Shown here: piece by piece, positions 1-8,392 of the stretch
Layout of the letters: every line of letters starts with the position of its first letter
How positions within the stretch are numbered: position 1 is the first letter of the stretch
Assembly: GCA_900466005.1 (NCBI GenBank)
Contig: UEGQ01000004.1
Coordinates: forward strand, 62,001 to 126,000
Source: Hyphomicrobiales bacterium
GTDB taxonomy: Bacteria; Pseudomonadota; Alphaproteobacteria; Rhizobiales; Rhizobiaceae
DNA: 64,000 bases
Reading direction: 5' to 3'
Notes under the pieces: model-generated
Told to the model about the DNA's origin: nothing
What the model saw: only the letters and a program-made list of their open reading frames with translations
Database searches by the model: none
Translations under genes and position numbers: made by a program

Positions 1-374
1 CGACGGAGCTCGGCGGCGGCGGCACGGCGACGGCAAGGAGCATCGGCATCGCCAAGGCCGGCGTCGCCAACGTGCTGAAGGCGTCCGGCATTATGAAAGG
101 AAGTGCCGCACCGGCAGAGACCATTTGGCTCGACATGCCGAACGGCGACTGCTTCGCCTTCGCCGAGGACGGAGGGCTCATTGAGCCGGTGGTCGATCTC
201 GGAGACCAGGTGGAGGCCGGCGACGTCGTCGCACGCATCTACCCCGTCGGCCGGACCGGTGCCGCGCCCTCGGAGATCCGCGCGAAGATGAGCGGCATCC
301 TGTGCGCCCGTCATTTCCCCGGCTTGGTCAAGGCGGGCGACTGCGTGTCGGTCATCGCGGTCGTGGTCAGCTGA
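1..374 (+). CDS. DoeB-like N-acetyl-diaminobutyrate deacetylase / aspartoacylase family, C-terminal part only
   Basis: The gene enters from the left edge; the codon frame begins at base 3 and 123 C-terminal residues are visible. The opening TELGGGGTATARSIGIAKAG matches the C-terminal half of the succinylglutamate desuccinylase/aspartoacylase (zinc M14-like) family, most like DoeB, which removes acetate from N-alpha-acetyl-diaminobutyrate in ectoine breakdown. The rest is the family's C-terminal beta domain (GDQVEAGDVVARIYP, a lipoyl-like turn). The zinc ligands lie upstream of the window and cannot be checked. A GTG at 72 is internal, not the start. The gene converges on the ABC ATPase gene ending at 426. 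The family is fairly sure; the exact substrate is inferred. Confidence 0.72.
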   Translation, partial: TELGGGGTATARSIGIAKAGVANVLKASGIMKGSAAPAETIWLDMPNGDCFAFAEDGGLIEPVVDLGDQVEAGDVVARIYPVGRTGAAPSEIRAKMSGILCARHFPGLVKAGDCVSVIAVVVS

Positions 375-425
375 CCTGCTTGAAGCCGGCACCGGCCGCA
401 GGGCCGCATGCCGGACCCAAATCGA

Positions 426-1511
426 TTACCGCGCGGTTTCGATGCGCAGCCCCTCTTCGTCAAAGAGGTGGATCGGGGCGCTGGCGAAGGAGAGATCGAT
501 CACTGCCCCGGGGGTGACGGCATGCTGACCCGGTGCGACGACGAGGATCTTCTGGCTGGCGAGATCGGCATGCAGCACCGTTTCGGCGCCGAGCGCTTCA
601 ACGAGTGTCAGTTTCGCCGAGACGCTGCTTTCGCTGCGACCGAGCGTGATGTGCTGGGGACGCACGCCGACGGTCACGCGGGAGCCTTCCTTGCCGCTCA
701 TTTCTGCCAAAGGCAGTTCCAGCCGCTGACCGCCGGCGAGGGAAATGACGGTTCGCCCGGGACCGGCCGCTTCGACGGTTCCGTCGAGGAAGTTCATGTG
801 CGGTGAGCCGATGAAGCCGGCGACGAAGCGGTTTGCTGGGCGATTGTAGAGCTCGAGCGGCGTGCCGACCTGCTCGATGCGGCCGGCACGCAGCACGACG
901 ATACGGTCGGCGAGCGTCATCGCCTCGACCTGATCGTGCGTCACGTAGATCATCGTCGCCGAAAGGCGCGCATGGAGCGCGGCAAGCTCGGCGCGAGTGG
1001 AACCGCGCAGCTCGGCGTCGAGGTTCGATAGTGGCTCGTCGAGCAGGAAAGCGACGGGGCGGCGCACAATGGCGCGGCCGATGGCGACACGCTGGCGCTG
1101 GCCGCCTGAAAGCTGACCCGGGCGGCGATCGAGGTAGGCCTCGATTTCCAGCATGCGCGCGGCTTCGGTGATGCGCTCGGCGATCTCGGCTTTCGGCATG
1201 CGGGTGTTTTCAAGGCCGAAGGCGAGGTTCTGCCGCACGCTCATGTGTGGATAAAGCGCATAGGACTGGAAGACCATGGCAAGGCCACGGTCGGCGGCGG
1301 GCACGGTGTTGACGACCTTGCCGTCGATTGCGAGTTCCCCGCTCGATGGCCGGTCAAGGCCGGCGATCATGCGCAGGAGGGTCGATTTTCCGCAACCCGA
1401 GGGACCGACGAAGACGACGAACTCGCCGTCCGCGATCTCCAGGTTGATGTCCTGGATCACGTCGACGGCGCCGAAGGACTTCTTCACGTTGGTGAGCCTG
1501 ATATGTCCCAT
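426..1511 (-). CDS. Sugar ABC transporter ATP-binding protein (UgpC/MsmK/MalK type)
   Basis: This is the 361-residue nucleotide-binding subunit of a carbohydrate importer. Visible motifs are Walker [10 protein letters not shown] (residues 36-44), signature [14 protein letters not shown], Walker B and D-loop [11 protein letters not shown], and the H-loop YVTHDQVEA. The C-terminal ~130 residues form the TOBE/MalK-type regulatory domain ([10 protein letters not shown]). It is the last gene of the minus-strand operon and starts 9 bp after the permease stop, with AGGGGAG as ribosome site. The partner permeases and binding protein are immediately upstream, so the substrate should be the oligo-uronide processed by the GH105/KduI genes of the same operon. 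Confidence 0.95.
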   Translation of the reverse strand: MGHIRLTNVKKSFGAVDVIQDINLEIADGEFVVFVGPSGCGKSTLLRMIAGLDRPSSGELAIDGKVVNTVPAADRGLAMVFQSYALYPHMSVRQNLAFGLENTRMPKAEIAERITEAARMLEIEAYLDRRPGQLSGGQRQRVAIGRAIVRRPVAFLLDEPLSNLDAELRGSTRAELAALHARLSATMIYVTHDQVEAMTLADRIVVLRAGRIEQVGTPLELYNRPANRFVAGFIGSPHMNFLDGTVEAAGPGRTVISLAGGQRLELPLAEMSGKEGSRVTVGVRPQHITLGRSESSVSAKLTLVEALGAETVLHADLASQKILVVAPGQHAVTPGAVIDLSFASAPIHLFDEEGLRIETAR

Positions 1512-1520
1512 GATGCTCCC

Positions 1521-2573
1521 CTATTTCAGTCCGGTGCCGGCGATGCCGGTGGTGATGAAGCGCTGCAGAAAGATGAAGACCAGCACGACCGGGATCATGG
1601 TCACGACGGTCATGGCGAGGATGAAGTGCCACTGCACGTTCAGTTCGCCCGAATAGATGCTGAGGCCCACCTGAAGGGTGTAGAGTTCCTTACGCGAGAG
1701 GACGATCAACGGCCACAGGAAGTCGTTCCAGCGCCATACGACGGAGAAGATCGCGAGCACCGCGAGTGCCGGCGCCGTCAGCGGCAGGATGATGCGCCAG
1801 TAGATCTGCCATTCCGATGCCTTGTCCATCCGCGCGGCGTCGACCAGCTCGTCGGGAATGGTCAGCATGTACTGGCGCAGGATGAAGACGCCTGTCGGGG
1901 TGGCGACGGTCGGGAGGATCACGCCCCAGAGGCTGTTGAAGAGGCCGAGTGCAGAAACGATCGAGTAGAGCGGCACCATGATGACGGAGAGCGGCACCAT
2001 CAGCGTCGCGAGAATCAGCAGCATGGCGAGCGCCCGGCCACGGAATTCATATTTGCTGAGGGCGAAGGCGGCCATGGAATTGACGACGAGGGTGATCAGC
2101 GTCGCCGTCACCGTCACGAAGACGGAATTCCAGAGATAGCGGACGAAATCGAAATGGGTGAAGGGCTCGGTGTAGTTCGTCGCGGCGAACGACATTTCCC
2201 GCACCGGCCGCCGCTTGGCGATGTTGACCTTGATGATCTCGCCGGGTTTTGCCGGGTCGACCATCTGGCTGACGATGCCGATGCGGCGTACTTCGGCAAG
2301 TACCGCCGTGCTGCCGTCTTCGAGTGTCGCCTCGTAGAGGTCGAGCGGCTTGTCGTAACCCTCGACCGTCACCTTCTGGGTGACGTAGGGCAGGATGGTC
2401 GGCGGGAACTCGGCGAGTGACGCCGGTGACTTGAAGGACGAACCGACCAGCCAGACGGCCGGGCCGAACATGATGAAGAGCCCGCCGATCAGCCAGACCC
2501 ATGTGACCACGTCGGTCCAGTGCCAGCCCTTGCCGCCTCTCCGGCGCGTGAGGAAACGGATGAACCCCCTCAT
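1521..2573 (-). CDS. Sugar ABC transporter inner-membrane permease (MalG type)
   Basis: This 350-residue permease has the binding-protein-dependent transport fold in its C-terminal two thirds, with the EAA loop DAARMDKASEWQIYWRIILP. TM1 is near residues 25-47. A hydrophilic stretch of about 80 residues, rich in charged residues, separates TM1 from the second membrane segment; this periplasmic insertion is longer than in minimal MalG proteins and is seen in other oligosaccharide permeases of the family. The start overlaps the stop of the preceding permease (ATGA), indicating translational coupling. It pairs with the MalF-type subunit at 2570-3592. Confidence 0.93.
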   Translation of the reverse strand: MRGFIRFLTRRRGGKGWHWTDVVTWVWLIGGLFIMFGPAVWLVGSSFKSPASLAEFPPTILPYVTQKVTVEGYDKPLDLYEATLEDGSTAVLAEVRRIGIVSQMVDPAKPGEIIKVNIAKRRPVREMSFAATNYTEPFTHFDFVRYLWNSVFVTVTATLITLVVNSMAAFALSKYEFRGRALAMLLILATLMVPLSVIMVPLYSIVSALGLFNSLWGVILPTVATPTGVFILRQYMLTIPDELVDAARMDKASEWQIYWRIILPLTAPALAVLAIFSVVWRWNDFLWPLIVLSRKELYTLQVGLSIYSGELNVQWHFILAMTVVTMIPVVLVFIFLQRFITTGIAGTGLK

Positions 2574-3592
2574 TTGCGGCCTCCCGTCTTCTCGCCGGAA
2601 CGGCCGAGGCCGAGCTGGGCGAGCGTGAGGACGACCAGCACGGCACCCATCAGGATCGAGGCGGCGGCGGCAAGGCCAGGATTGCGCAGCTGGGCGGCAA
2701 AGCCGGTCTCGTAGATGTATTGCGTCAGATAGAGCGTGCTCGTCCCGGGTCCGCCGCCGGTCAAGACATAGACCTCGTCGAAGATCTGTACCGCCCGAAT
2801 GAGCACGAGCACGACGACGACGAGAAGGTTCGGCATGAGGAGTGGCAGTGTGATGCGCCAGAAGGCCCGCGCCGGACGGGTGCCGTCCATTTCCGCTGCC
2901 TCGTAGAGGTCTTTCGGGATTGCCTGCAGGCCTGCGAGCAGGATCAGGGTGTAGAAGCCCATATGCGCCCAGATCGACACCCCGATCGTGGCGGCGAAGG
3001 CCCAGTTGCGGTCGTTGAGCCAGACGTAGGGTTCAAAGCCGAGGCCGTAGAGACCGAAGTTGAGAAGGCCTTGCCGTTGGAGGATCCACTTCCAGATGAG
3101 CCCGACGACAACCGGCGACAGCAGGACGGGGAAGAAGAAGACGGCCCGCCAGAAACTGCGCGCGGCCAGGTCGCGATTGAGGATCAGCGCGGTGACGAGT
3201 GAGACCAGGATCATCAGTGAGACCTGGAGCACGACGAACGCGGCGGTGTTCCAGACCGCCGTCCAGAAGGTGTCCTCGACGCAACTGCCGGGATCGATGT
3301 AACTCCCGCAGTCGAAGAGGCGCGTATACTGGTTTGTGCCGACGAAGGTTCGGTCGGGCAGGAAGAGCGCCGTGCCGCCGGTCATCGAATAGGCGAAGTT
3401 GATGAAGAAGGGCAACAGCACGAAGATGCCGAAGATCAGCATGTTCGGCATCAGGAAGAAGGCCGCCATGCCGCCAGTTCCGGCAACACGTTGCAGCCAG
3501 CGCAGCGGCGTGTCGAAAATACCCATGGCGATGTGGATCGGCGCCGTGACGATCGCGCCCAGGCCGGCTCTACCGGTATCGTGCGTTCTCAT
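2570..3592 (-). CDS. Sugar ABC transporter inner-membrane permease (MalF type)
   Basis: This 340-residue permease has about six membrane segments and the EAA cytoplasmic loop EAAEMDGTRPARAFWRITLP that contacts the ATPase. The C-terminal segment carries the usual VLTGGGPGTSTLYLTQYIYE of MalF/UgpA-type permeases. The start at 3592 is preceded by a strong GGAGGAG ribosome site. The gene follows the binding-protein gene after a 132-bp gap that contains GC-rich hairpins, and overlaps the next permease by 4 bp. Its role is import of the oligosaccharide delivered by the protein encoded at 3725-4993. Confidence 0.93.
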   Translation of the reverse strand: MRTHDTGRAGLGAIVTAPIHIAMGIFDTPLRWLQRVAGTGGMAAFFLMPNMLIFGIFVLLPFFINFAYSMTGGTALFLPDRTFVGTNQYTRLFDCGSYIDPGSCVEDTFWTAVWNTAAFVVLQVSLMILVSLVTALILNRDLAARSFWRAVFFFPVLLSPVVVGLIWKWILQRQGLLNFGLYGLGFEPYVWLNDRNWAFAATIGVSIWAHMGFYTLILLAGLQAIPKDLYEAAEMDGTRPARAFWRITLPLLMPNLLVVVVLVLIRAVQIFDEVYVLTGGGPGTSTLYLTQYIYETGFAAQLRNPGLAAAASILMGAVLVVLTLAQLGLGRSGEKTGGRK

Positions 3593-3724
3593 GCCTCTCC
3601 TCCCAGTCCGGCCGAAGACACCCGTCCGGCACGGACAAATGTCCCCTGCGGCGCGCAGCGGGGCAAGCCCCCGCCGCGACCGGCATCCTCTGGCCGTGGC
3701 AAGTCTGCCGACGGCGCTGCGACC
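3593..3724 (-). other. Intercistronic hairpins between binding-protein and permease genes
   Basis: The gap holds a perfect inverted repeat, GCGGGG at 3658-3663 and CCCCGC at 3669-3674 with a 5-nt loop, and a second smaller one, GTCCG (3624-3628) / CGGAC (3632-3636). Neither is followed by a T-run. Such structures commonly protect the upstream binding-protein mRNA or limit read-through into the permease genes; that role is inferred. Confidence 0.5.
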
Positions 3725-4993
3725 TTACAGGCCGGAATCCTTCACCTTGGCTGCGATATCCGCATCGATGCGAGTGAAGGCCTCGTCGACGGACATCTCA
3801 CCGGCGGCTGCCTGGCTGACGCGCGTGACGAGCGCACCGTAGAAGGTGTCGGACCAGAACCAGCCCGGCAGCTTCTGGGCGAGCTCGGAGAGCGAACCCG
3901 TCGCCGAGACGAAGGTGTTGAGGGCTTCCTTCGCCTGCGCGTCGTCGGTCTTGAAGTCCAGGCCCTTGGCGAGCAGTCCCTTGTGGGCTGGCAGGAACAG
4001 CGTGCGTTCGGAAAATTCCTTCACGATGTCCTCGCGGGCGAGGTAGTCCATGACCTTCGCCACTTCTTTCGGGTTCTTCGTGTACTTGATTGCCACGAGG
4101 CCGGCGCCGCCCGGCATGCCGGTGCAATTGGCCGGGCCGCAGGGGCTGCCGGTCGCGACCCAGTCGAAGTTCGAGCCGATCTTGGTGGAGAAATTCGGCA
4201 CCTGCCAGGAGCCGGAATAGTAGTAGACGAGCTGCCCGTTGATGAAGTCGTCGGCGGCCGCACGGTAGGTGGAGCCGGCTGCCGAGACCCAGACGTCCTT
4301 GCCCATCGTGCCGTCTTCGATCCAGCCGACGAACTTCGTCAAGAAGTCCTTGGCGCCCTGGTCGAGGGGAGCCGGCTTGCCGTCGGCGCCGACATAATTT
4401 CCGCCATAAGAGAGAATGGGACCGGTCAGGCGATGGCCGGAACGGTCGAGCGCCATGGCGAAGGGCACCTGCTGGCTTTCGGCCACCTGCTTGGCAGCCT
4501 TCGCCCAGTCGTCCCAGGTCGCGTCCTTGCCGGGCATGGCGACGCCCGCCTGATCGAACAGCGTCTTGTTGGCAAAGCCGCCGGTCAGCGTGATCTGGGT
4601 CATGAAGCCGGAGATCTGGTTCGATCCGTCCGGCCGCATCCAGTCGGCCTGCGCGCCGAAATTCTCGTCCCAGTAGGCCGGATCGGCAACGAGGGGGCGG
4701 AGATCGAGCCAGTGCTGGCTCTGCGCCTTCAGGTTCGTCACGCGGGCGATGTCCGGACCTGCGCCCGCTTCGAGCTGGACGGGAAGCTGCTCGCGCACAA
4801 CGCTATAGGCGACGTTGTCGAGGATGACGTTGATCCCCGTGTTTTCCTTCATGAAGCGGTCGAGCAGATCCTTCAGGACCTCGCCTTCGACGCCGTCCGA
4901 ATACCACATGATGCGCACGTCGCCGGCGAGCGCCGACGTCGATGTCAGAAGCCCGACGGCGAGTGCCGCCAGAACGGTTCTTGTCTTCTTCAT
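3725..4993 (-). CDS. Sugar ABC transporter extracellular substrate-binding protein (family 1)
   Basis: The protein is 422 residues from the ATG at 4993, chosen over an upstream ATG because GAGGAGG lies just before it and because MKKTRTVLAALAVGLL...SALA is a clean signal peptide. The mature protein begins near GDVRIMWYSDGVEG and has the family-1 solute-binding fold (PDIARVTNLKAQ, SGSWQVPNFS). It captures an oligosaccharide in the periplasm for the permease pair downstream. It belongs to the operon that also carries GH105, KduI and the ~830-aa protein, so the ligand is probably an unsaturated uronic-acid oligosaccharide; this is context, not sequence, evidence. Confidence 0.92.
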   Translation of the reverse strand: MKKTRTVLAALAVGLLTSTSALAGDVRIMWYSDGVEGEVLKDLLDRFMKENTGINVILDNVAYSVVREQLPVQLEAGAGPDIARVTNLKAQSQHWLDLRPLVADPAYWDENFGAQADWMRPDGSNQISGFMTQITLTGGFANKTLFDQAGVAMPGKDATWDDWAKAAKQVAESQQVPFAMALDRSGHRLTGPILSYGGNYVGADGKPAPLDQGAKDFLTKFVGWIEDGTMGKDVWVSAAGSTYRAAADDFINGQLVYYYSGSWQVPNFSTKIGSNFDWVATGSPCGPANCTGMPGGAGLVAIKYTKNPKEVAKVMDYLAREDIVKEFSERTLFLPAHKGLLAKGLDFKTDDAQAKEALNTFVSATGSLSELAQKLPGWFWSDTFYGALVTRVSQAAAGEMSVDEAFTRIDADIAAKVKDSGL

Positions 4994-5075
4994 GGTCGTT
5001 CCTCCTCTCCAATCAGCGGGTCTCCCGCCCGCCATGTTCGAAACCCGCCAGCCTCATGCGGGCGGGGCATTCCGG

Positions 5076-7559
5076 CTAGTAAGCCGGGAGCATCGCCGCC
5101 GCACCGGCGACGGTGAATGTCTCGGGCCCGATGGTGCGGCCCTCCGCCTCCGCGGAGCCGTCGGCCCGGAAGCGCACAACGCCATATTCCGGGTCATCGA
5201 TCGCGAACGTGCCGTCCGCCTCCTCCCGGACCGCCAGCCCGGCGAAGCGCGCCTCGACGCTCGCGAGATCGGAGGCTTCGCTGACGCGGACGATCCATCG
5301 GGTGTTGCGGCCGCGCTGACGCAGTTCCGCATCGGCCGACGGTCCTTCGGCGACGCGCTCGAACGGCACGCTGCCGCGCAGGAGCACGGCGCCCTTGCCA
5401 CTGCGGGCGACAGCGAGATTTCCTTCAACACGGCTCTCGTCGAACTCTGCGACGGGGAACCAGGCATGGGTGAAGTCCACCTGTTCATCGACCGTTTGGA
5501 AATCGAGAACCGCAAGCCCGCGATACTGGTGGGTGCGCGGGACCGCGCCACAGCCGCCCCAGTAGGATGGACGACCGTAGCCGAACTGGATCGTCTCGCC
5601 CGGATGATTGATCCAGATTGCCGCCTCCGGCCGCTCGCCGAGCCTTAGATGCAGCACGGTTTCCTGATAGCCCCAGTCGTGCCAACGATAATGGGCAACC
5701 GAGCCCATGGCAAAGGCGCGGCTCTTGTAGTGATAGAGCGCGGCGAAGCGGTTCTCGCCCTGGGCGAAGCACCACTCCTGGTGCTCCTCGGAGTGATGGT
5801 TCGCGATGTCGGCGAGAGCCTCCGGCACGACGAGACCGTGGTCGCGCAGACAGACGGCGAGTTGCGGCAGGGCATGGACGCGCCGGCCGTACCAGCCATG
5901 GCCCCAGAGCAGGCGCGCGACGCCGGAGAGCTCGAGCGATCGGCCGGCGCAAAGCGTATGCTCGTAGGATCGGCCCTGCGCGGCGGTCAGCATGCCGTGA
6001 TGGGCCGAACGCGCGACGATCTCGCAGAGGCGGACGATACCTTTCCGGGCGCGCGTCGCAATGTCCGCGTCGGGCGCGAGCGCGGCGAGTGCCGTCAGAC
6101 CCTTGAGGTCGATCGGAAAATAGGGGGCGGAGTTGAATTCCGCCATCTCCCAGGCCTCGAAATGATCGAGCCATGCGCGCACCCGGGCGGCACCAACGGC
6201 GCGTTGGTCCGCTCCCTTGCGCCCGGACCGGACGAAGACATTTTCAGGAAAGAGAGTGCCGGCGAGATAGGCCGAGGTATGGAAGAGAAGCGCATGGTTC
6301 TCGGAAAAGTACCACTGCACGTCGTTGCCCGGTTCATCCATCCAGTAGCGGAAACCGAGGATGGCGCGGTCGATGCGCGCGCGGGTCGCGGTGCCGATAT
6401 CCCCACCCCAGACGGTGCGCGACCAGATGAGCGGCACGAGAGAGAAATCGGCGCAGTCGTGGCAGTCCTCGATCGACGGCAAGATCTCCTCGATCATCGC
6501 ATCCGTGTCGGCACCGCCGCGGTCGCTGGCGAGCCGCGCGAAGGCGCGCACGGTGTCGCGCTCGGAATATTCGGAGATCTCGTCGAGTGTTTCCTCGATG
6601 CGGGCGGAAAGCGTTTCCGGCGCTTCGCCCTGCCGGGCGGCATGGCAGATCTCGGCGCCGATCGACCGGGCTGCCACGAAACCTTCCGCGTCGAGCGCCA
6701 CGCGGAAATGGCGGAAGTCGGCGGGCATGGCGCTCGACGGGCCGACGACGAAACGGGTCTCGCCGGCCTTGAGCCGGAAATCATAGTCGAAGCGTTCGGT
6801 CGACATGAAGTCGCCTTCGACCGCGACTGCGACCTCGACGTCCATCGGCAGCGGCGCGCCGAAAATCAGCGTTATGTCGCCTTCGAAATAGGCCGGGCGA
6901 TCGAAGTGCATTCCGTCGAGGGCGGTTTCCACCGCATCGGCCGCGGACGGCGCGCAGGGGACGGGCAGGGCGACCGCGGCCTTCGGACCCGACAAATAAT
7001 CGAGCTGGATGAAATAGCGGGCATCGCGTTCGGCGAGGTCGTCGAAGAACAGGATGATCTCGTTGAGGCCTTCCTGAAGCGGAAGATCGAATTCTGCCTT
7101 GGCTTCGAGATTGCGGCTATAGGGCGCCATCCAGCCTGCTTCATCGCCGTTCAGCCAGAGCACGGCGCCGCCGCACGTGCCGAGGCGAACCCTTGCCGTT
7201 CCCGCCGCTTCTGCTTCGATAAAGGTACGTGCCCAGGTGGCAAGGCGCGTCGGACGGAACCAGAAGCCGGAGAGATCGAGCCGCGGCGAACCGAAGGGCA
7301 GCCACCAGCGGGCGGCCTCGAAGGAGCCGCGAACGTCGGGACGGTCGCCGCGAAAACGCTCGGCGAAGAGAGTGCGGCAGGGATACTCGTGCGGAATGAA
7401 GTTCTTGTGCTTGGTCAGGAAGAAGAAGGGGTCCATCTCGCCCTTCATCGGCTGGTCCGGCACGTCGAAACGCTCTTCGGCGATGGCACCGAGCTGCCAG
7501 TAGCGAATGGCCTCTCCGGCCGGCAGGTCTTTTTTCATATGGAAGGTCGTTTTCGTCAT
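5076..7559 (-). CDS. Uncharacterised ~830-residue protein, candidate cytoplasmic polysaccharide lyase (copy A)
   Basis: This 827-residue protein belongs to no family I recognise. It has no signal peptide or membrane segment. The layout looks like an N-terminal beta-sandwich (about 1-320; SGFWFRPTRLATW, TCGGAVLWLNGDEAG), a helical middle (about 330-620) and a C-terminal beta region containing INHPGE and RPSYWGG. It is clearly paralogous to the protein at 51568-54072: EPGNDVQW, FSENHALLFH (E420, N421, H422), NSAPYFPID (N476, Y480) and SGRKG are shared, with the same 55-residue spacing between the two motifs. Helical toroid plus beta-sheet, with conserved Asn, His and Tyr, recalls heparinase-type lyases. 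It overlaps kduI by 4 bp and sits one gene from a GH105. The lyase role is inferred. Confidence 0.6.
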   Translation of the reverse strand: MTKTTFHMKKDLPAGEAIRYWQLGAIAEERFDVPDQPMKGEMDPFFFLTKHKNFIPHEYPCRTLFAERFRGDRPDVRGSFEAARWWLPFGSPRLDLSGFWFRPTRLATWARTFIEAEAAGTARVRLGTCGGAVLWLNGDEAGWMAPYSRNLEAKAEFDLPLQEGLNEIILFFDDLAERDARYFIQLDYLSGPKAAVALPVPCAPSAADAVETALDGMHFDRPAYFEGDITLIFGAPLPMDVEVAVAVEGDFMSTERFDYDFRLKAGETRFVVGPSSAMPADFRHFRVALDAEGFVAARSIGAEICHAARQGEAPETLSARIEETLDEISEYSERDTVRAFARLASDRGGADTDAMIEEILPSIEDCHDCADFSLVPLIWSRTVWGGDIGTATRARIDRAILGFRYWMDEPGNDVQWYFSENHALLFHTSAYLAGTLFPENVFVRSGRKGADQRAVGAARVRAWLDHFEAWEMAEFNSAPYFPIDLKGLTALAALAPDADIATRARKGIVRLCEIVARSAHHGMLTAAQGRSYEHTLCAGRSLELSGVARLLWGHGWYGRRVHALPQLAVCLRDHGLVVPEALADIANHHSEEHQEWCFAQGENRFAALYHYKSRAFAMGSVAHYRWHDWGYQETVLHLRLGERPEAAIWINHPGETIQFGYGRPSYWGGCGAVPRTHQYRGLAVLDFQTVDEQVDFTHAWFPVAEFDESRVEGNLAVARSGKGAVLLRGSVPFERVAEGPSADAELRQRGRNTRWIVRVSEASDLASVEARFAGLAVREEADGTFAIDDPEYGVVRFRADGSAEAEGRTIGPETFTVAGAAAMLPAY

Positions 7560-8392
7560 TTGAGATCAGCCACGGCTACGGGAGCGACGTCGTTGTATTC
7601 CTGGTTTTCGCCGGTCATGCCCCAGACGAAGGCGTAAGGTCCCGTACCTGCGCCCATGTGGATCGACCAGGCGGGGGAGAGGACCGCCTCACCGTCCGCG
7701 ACGATCAGGTGGCGGGTCTCCTCCGGCCGTCCCATCACGTGGATGACCCGGTCCTCCGGCGAGAGGTCGAAGTAGCAGTAGGCCTCCATCCGCCGTTCGT
7801 GCAGGTGCGGCGGCATGGTGTTCCAGGCGCTGCCTTCGGCAAGGTCGGTGATACCCATGAGCAGCAGGCAGGACGGGGCGACCTCCGGATGGATGTACAT
7901 CGCGAGCCGGCGCCTGTTCGAGCGGCGCGCATCGCCGAGATCGAGGGGCTTCGCTTCTCTGCGGGTGATCAGACGGTGCGGGAAGTCGGCGCCGGCCGGC
8001 ACCGAATTCATGTAGAAGCGGGCGGGCCTCTCCGCCGACAGGCTGGAGGCGGTCATCTGCCGGGCGCCGCGGCCGACATAGAGCACGTCGCGGTTTTCGA
8101 GCGCGAAGCGTTGGCCATCCACCTCGATTACGCCGGTACCGCCGAGATTGGCGATCCCCATTTCCCGGGCGGAGAGCAGATAGGGCGTGCCGATCTCCGC
8201 GCCGGAGTCGAAGACAAGGCTCGTCGTCACCGGCACGGCACCGCCGAGGATGAGGCGATCGATATGGGTATAGGTGAAGTTGACCTGATCGTCGGCAAAG
8301 AGGTCGCTCAGCAGGAAGGCGTCCCGCAGGCGTTGCGTGTCATACCCTTTCACGTCCTGCGGCCCGGCGCCGTAGAGTAGCTTCATCGTCAT
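7556..8392 (-). CDS. kduI: 5-dehydro-4-deoxy-D-glucuronate isomerase KduI
   Basis: KduI isomerises 4-deoxy-L-threo-5-hexosulose uronate (from unsaturated uronic acids) to 2,5-diketo-3-deoxygluconate in the cytoplasm. The start at 8392 gives 278 residues, the usual length, and overlaps the GH105 stop as ATGA with GGAGGG upstream. With this start the cupin metal ligands fall at H196, H198, E203 (HLHERRME) and H245 (SIHMG), the same numbers as in the E. coli enzyme. KduD, KdgK and KdgA are not in the window. Its presence in the operon shows that the GH105 product is an unsaturated uronate. Confidence 0.95.
   Translation of the reverse strand: MTMKLLYGAGPQDVKGYDTQRLRDAFLLSDLFADDQVNFTYTHIDRLILGGAVPVTTSLVFDSGAEIGTPYLLSAREMGIANLGGTGVIEVDGQRFALENRDVLYVGRGARQMTASSLSAERPARFYMNSVPAGADFPHRLITRREAKPLDLGDARRSNRRRLAMYIHPEVAPSCLLLMGITDLAEGSAWNTMPPHLHERRMEAYCYFDLSPEDRVIHVMGRPEETRHLIVADGEAVLSPAWSIHMGAGTGPYAFVWGMTGENQEYNDVAPVAVADLK

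Noticed and set aside
5649-7637. 662-residue plus-strand open frame
   Set aside because: Antisense to the ~830-aa gene, whose paralogue elsewhere confirms the coding strand.
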